NCBI RefSeq assembly: GCF_003443655.1
Contig: NZ_CP031941.1
Span: 1,421,501-1,485,500, forward strand
Reading direction: 5' to 3'
Origin: Nostoc sphaeroides
Lineage (GTDB): Bacteria > Cyanobacteriota > Cyanobacteriia > Cyanobacteriales > Nostocaceae
Length of the DNA stretch: 64,000 nt
The notes under the pieces were generated by a model that made no database searches, was not told the origin of the DNA, and worked only from the letters and a program-made list of their open reading frames with translations. The position numbers and the translations under genes are program-made. Shown piece after piece: positions 61,419 to 64,000 of this stretch. Positions within the stretch are counted from its first letter, which is position 1. Each line of letters opens with the position of its first letter.

Positions 61419-62480
61419 TTACAGGTCTGAAGGAGGAACTTGATTGAAACGAATTCTGTGCATAATTTCAGCTGCGATCTCATTAAGTGGAAGAATTTGA
61501 TTGGCAAGTCCGGCATTAACGACAAAACTAGGCATTCCCCACACGACGCTAGTAGCTTTATCTTGTGCAAGTACCTGTCCACCCGCCTCGCGTATGCACT
61601 GACAGCCATGTAAGCCATCTTGCCCCATACCTGTGAGGATAACAGCGATCGCCCCACCTCCATAAACTTGTGCAACCGATCGCAACAGCACATCGACTGA
61701 AGGACGACAAGAATTTTCGGGGGCTGCTTGATGGGTAACAAGTCTAACCCCAGTTTTGTCACGTTGCACAATTAGATGAAAATCTCCTGGGGCAATCCAG
61801 GCGTGTCCCGGTTTTAGTATCTGTCCAGAAACCGCTTCATCTACTGGGATTTGACACTTGGAAGCTAATTGTTTAGCTAGTAGTTTCGTAAAGATTGGCG
61901 GCATGTGTTGCACAATCAAAATCGGCACTGATAAATCTGCTGGAAACTCCTTAAGCATTACAGCTAAAGCATTTGGGCCTCCGGTAGAAACCCCAATTGC
62001 CACAACTTCCACCTGCTGTATATCCCGACAAACGGGAAAAACAACCGGATGGGTAATTGCGCTTTGTGTGAAAAATGCACCAAATACCTTAATTTTGGGA
62101 ATTAAATCATCCCGAATATGTTGATTTGTTGCCTCTACACTTCCTAAGTTACTAGGTTTTGTGGCATAGTCTGAAGCACCTAAAGAAAGAGCTTCTAGGG
62201 TTGCGATCGCTCCCCTGTGTGTGGAGGTACTATACATAATTACTGGTAAACGTGGATACTTTTGTCGGATAGCGGCCAGGGTTTGCAAACCATCCATCTC
62301 CGGCATCTCAATATCCAAAATGATCACATCGGGATTAACATGGGAAATCTTGGCAAGGGCAATACGACCGTTAGCCGCGACTCCTACCACCTCCAGTTCT
62401 GGATCGCTAGACAAAATTTTACTTACTCGACTCCGCACTATTACGGAGTCATCGACAATTAGTACCCGGATTTTGGGCAT
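61419..62480 (-). CDS. cheB: chemotaxis methylesterase/response regulator CheB
   Basis: In this 353-residue protein, the receiver domain (VLIVDDSVIVR, phospho-acceptor in VIILDIEMPEMDG) is followed by the methylesterase domain. The catalytic Ser is in GVSTGGPNA, His in VQHMPP and Asp in LTGMGQDGLHG. It removes methyl groups from receptors and is activated by CheA phosphorylation. The ATG at 62480 lies within CCCAATG/CCCAATC heptanucleotide repeats, which leave no normal ribosome site. A 21-bp tandem array sits just upstream. Translation efficiency may therefore be unusual. Confidence 0.95.
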   Translation of the reverse strand: MPKIRVLIVDDSVIVRSRVSKILSSDPELEVVGVAANGRIALAKISHVNPDVIILDIEMPEMDGLQTLAAIRQKYPRLPVIMYSTSTHRGAIATLEALSLGASDYATKPSNLGSVEATNQHIRDDLIPKIKVFGAFFTQSAITHPVVFPVCRDIQQVEVVAIGVSTGGPNALAVMLKEFPADLSVPILIVQHMPPIFTKLLAKQLASKCQIPVDEAVSGQILKPGHAWIAPGDFHLIVQRDKTGVRLVTHQAAPENSCRPSVDVLLRSVAQVYGGGAIAVILTGMGQDGLHGCQCIREAGGQVLAQDKATSVVWGMPSFVVNAGLANQILPLNEIAAEIMHRIRFNQVPPSDL

Positions 62481-62536
62481 TGGGCATTGGGGATTGGGGG
62501 CAGGGGGAATTTTTATGCTTGTTTACGAGTATTAAA

Positions 62537-62755
62537 GACTCATTAATGGAGTTCAAAGGCTCTTTAATGGGGTTCAAAGGCTCTTTAATGGGGTTCAAAG
62601 GCTCTTTAATGGGGTTCAAAGGCTCTTTAATGGAGTTCAAAGGCTCATTAATGGAGTTCAAAGACTCTTTAATGGAGTTCAAAGACTCTTTAATGGAGTT
62701 CAAAGGCTCATTAATGGAGTTCAAAGACTCTTTAATGGAGTTCAAAGGCTCATTG
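62537..62755. repeat. 21-bp tandem repeat array, 10 units plus partial
   Basis: The unit gactcattaatggagttcaaa varies at G[A/G]CTC, [A/T]TTAATGG and GG[A/G]GTT. Types cluster (three consecutive ggctctttaatggggttcaaa), which shows local duplication. It begins 57 bp upstream of cheB on the coding side. Both strands are open over the array only because the period is 21. Confidence 0.9.
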
Positions 62756-62779
62756 TTGCATTCTAAAATATATCTGTTG

Positions 62780-63195
62780 GCTTCCTCACCCGCCTGGAAC
62801 TAAAGTTCAAGGCTAATAGCTAAAGTCTACTGAAGTAGACTAAAGATTTTTAGGTATATAGCGGTTCCCATTCAGATGCGGTACAACATTATATCGCAAG
62901 GTGTAAGGGCACGGCAGTGCCGTGCCCCTACGCGTGTACCTCATACCAATTCACGAAAACCTTGATACACATAGATTTATCGTAGGGGCATGGCAATGCC
63001 ATGCCCTTACTAACGTATTTGTATCACTAGTAAAGTGAAATGGTATCACTAGGTCGGAAACAGCTATAAGCTAAAGCGAATCATTTTGGAAAAATGAATG
63101 ACGATTAGCTTATTTAGTCATCTGAAGATGACTTTAGCTATTAGCAAGGAACTTCAGTTCCTTGCGGGACATGACTTTTACGTTAAGTTGACACC
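62780..63195. repeat. triple-nested repeat stack between MCP gene and tandem array
   Basis: The outer repeat (hairpin order as at 53154-53351) is split by a TATAGCGGTTCCC element (62857-63068), related to 21620-21727. That element is in turn split by an ATACCAATT...AAATGGTAT repeat (62943-63046), related to 6301-6609 and 36578-36775. The insertion order is therefore outer, then TATAGCGG, then ATACC. Confidence 0.85.
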
Positions 63196-63205
63196 TGTGC
63201 TTCAA

Positions 63206-64000
63206 TTAATACTTGAACTGATTGACGACTTTCTGCAAATCTACTGCCATTCGAGATAATTCTGTAGCTGCCTCTAAGGTATTACTGGTTCCAGTAGTCG
63301 TACTTTGAGTATTGAGTGCCACAATTCCAATACTTTTGGCAATATCTAAGGTTCCTTTGGCTGCCTCAGCCATATTTCGACCAATTTCATTTGTAGTTGC
63401 TGTTTGTTCTTCAATAGCACTGGCGATCGTGCTTTGGAAGTCGTTGATTTGATTGATAATACTAGTAATCTGAGTGATGGCTTGAACGGCGCTTTTTGTA
63501 TCTGTTTGAATTGCTTCAATTCGCAAGCTTATATCTTCAGTAGCATTTGCCGTTTGTTTGGCTAATTCTTTCACCTCGTTGGCGACTACGGCAAATCCTC
63601 TACCGGCATCCCCGGCTCTAGCCGCCTCAATGGTAGCATTGAGTGCTAGCAGGTTTGTTTGCCCTGCGATCGCGGTAATGACTTTAATAACTTTGCCAAT
63701 TTCGATGCTGCTTTGACCGAGTTTGTTAATTGTCTCATTGGTGCGGTCAGCTGTTTTAACTGCCTCAGTCGTTACCTTTGCTCCTTGAGTAACGGTCTTA
63801 GCAATTTCTCGAATGCTAGCATTCATCTCTTCCACGGCAGTCACAACTGTATTAGTATTCTGACTTACCTGTTCAGCAGAAGCAGACGCAGAAGTGGCCT
63901 GTTCGGCTGTTTGTTCGGCGTTCTCAGTCATTTCTTTGCTGACTGCGGTCAGTTCTTCTGCTGAAGATGCAACTGCTGTTGCCACCTCTGTCATCTGTCT
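63206..64000 (-). CDS. methyl-accepting chemotaxis protein, N-terminal part outside window
   Basis: The frame is open to the right edge, so only the C-terminal signalling part (about 264 residues) is seen. It contains the CheA/CheW-contact hairpin with [37 protein letters not shown] and long flanking coiled coils rich in Ala, Glu, Thr and Gln. It ends [10 protein letters not shown] without a CheR-tethering pentapeptide. It is on the same strand as cheB and cheR, which would adjust its methylation. Sensor and membrane parts lie beyond 64000. Confidence 0.95.
   Translation of the reverse strand, partial: RQMTEVATAVASSAEELTAVSKEMTENAEQTAEQATSASASAEQVSQNTNTVVTAVEEMNASIREIAKTVTQGAKVTTEAVKTADRTNETINKLGQSSIEIGKVIKVITAIAGQTNLLALNATIEAARAGDAGRGFAVVANEVKELAKQTANATEDISLRIEAIQTDTKSAVQAITQITSIINQINDFQSTIASAIEEQTATTNEIGRNMAEAAKGTLDIAKSIGIVALNTQSTTTGTSNTLEAATELSRMAVDLQKVVNQFKY

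Noticed and set aside
62449..62803. Repetitive open frames (FKGSLME and SIKESLN repeats) next to cheB
   Set aside because: They arise from the 21-bp array in both strands and overlap the cheB start; a gene is not needed to explain them.

Overview
The window is chromosomal DNA of a filamentous, Nostoc-like cyanobacterium. The evidence is a complete psbA gene (photosystem II D1), ycf23, very frequent GCGATCGC (HIP1) octamers, heptanucleotide tandem repeats (TTAGGAG, CCCAGTC and CATTTGT types), many small palindromic dispersed repeats, and a full urea ABC transporter set. The genus is an inference. I recognised no rRNA, tRNA or CRISPR array.

Layout. 1-6.3 kb: a partial Hsp70-family gene, a DUF3352 protein, a rhodanese, the heat-shock repressor hrcA and a membrane protein. 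6.3-8.9 kb: psbA between mobile repeats, then a RibD-C reductase. 9-12.4 kb: a DUF2252 gene split by a complete IS200/IS605 element (tnpA plus tnpB). 12.6-24.6 kb: DUF1499, a FetB-type permease, a PLP aminotransferase, ycf23, a methyltransferase, two Uma2 proteins, a STAND NTPase, small membrane proteins, a SPOR-like protein and mnmA. 25.4-28.9 kb: a two-gene unit of a P-loop ATPase and a TPR protein with eight nearly identical 40-residue repeats; this is the best candidate for an uncharacterised conflict or signalling system. 29-42.6 kb: sat, a caspase-like protein lacking both catalytic residues, three DUF2382 proteins, a KirBac-type channel, a hydrolase, a flavin-binding protein and two oxidoreductases. 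42.9-52.3 kb: urtABCD, a 4-kb island of intact and decayed toxin-antitoxin-like genes, then urtE. 52.3-64 kb: a membrane protein, alaS, a broken metallochaperone, a frameshifted diguanylate cyclase, an M41-like membrane protease, a DUF2945 protein and a chemotaxis cluster (cheR, cheB and a partial MCP gene).

The strongest theme is gene disruption and remodelling by very small mobile repeats. Three genes are interrupted by MITE-like elements whose removal, with one copy of the target duplication, restores a sensible protein: DUF433 (138 bp, 8-bp duplication), a small membrane protein (91 bp, TA duplication) and an HMA metallochaperone (287 bp, TTA duplication). A fourth, DUF2252, carries the 1.94-kb insertion sequence. 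Several intact genes carry a small repeat inside the reading frame. Three stacks of repeats nested inside repeats give an insertion order. Three unrelated minisatellites share a 21-bp period.
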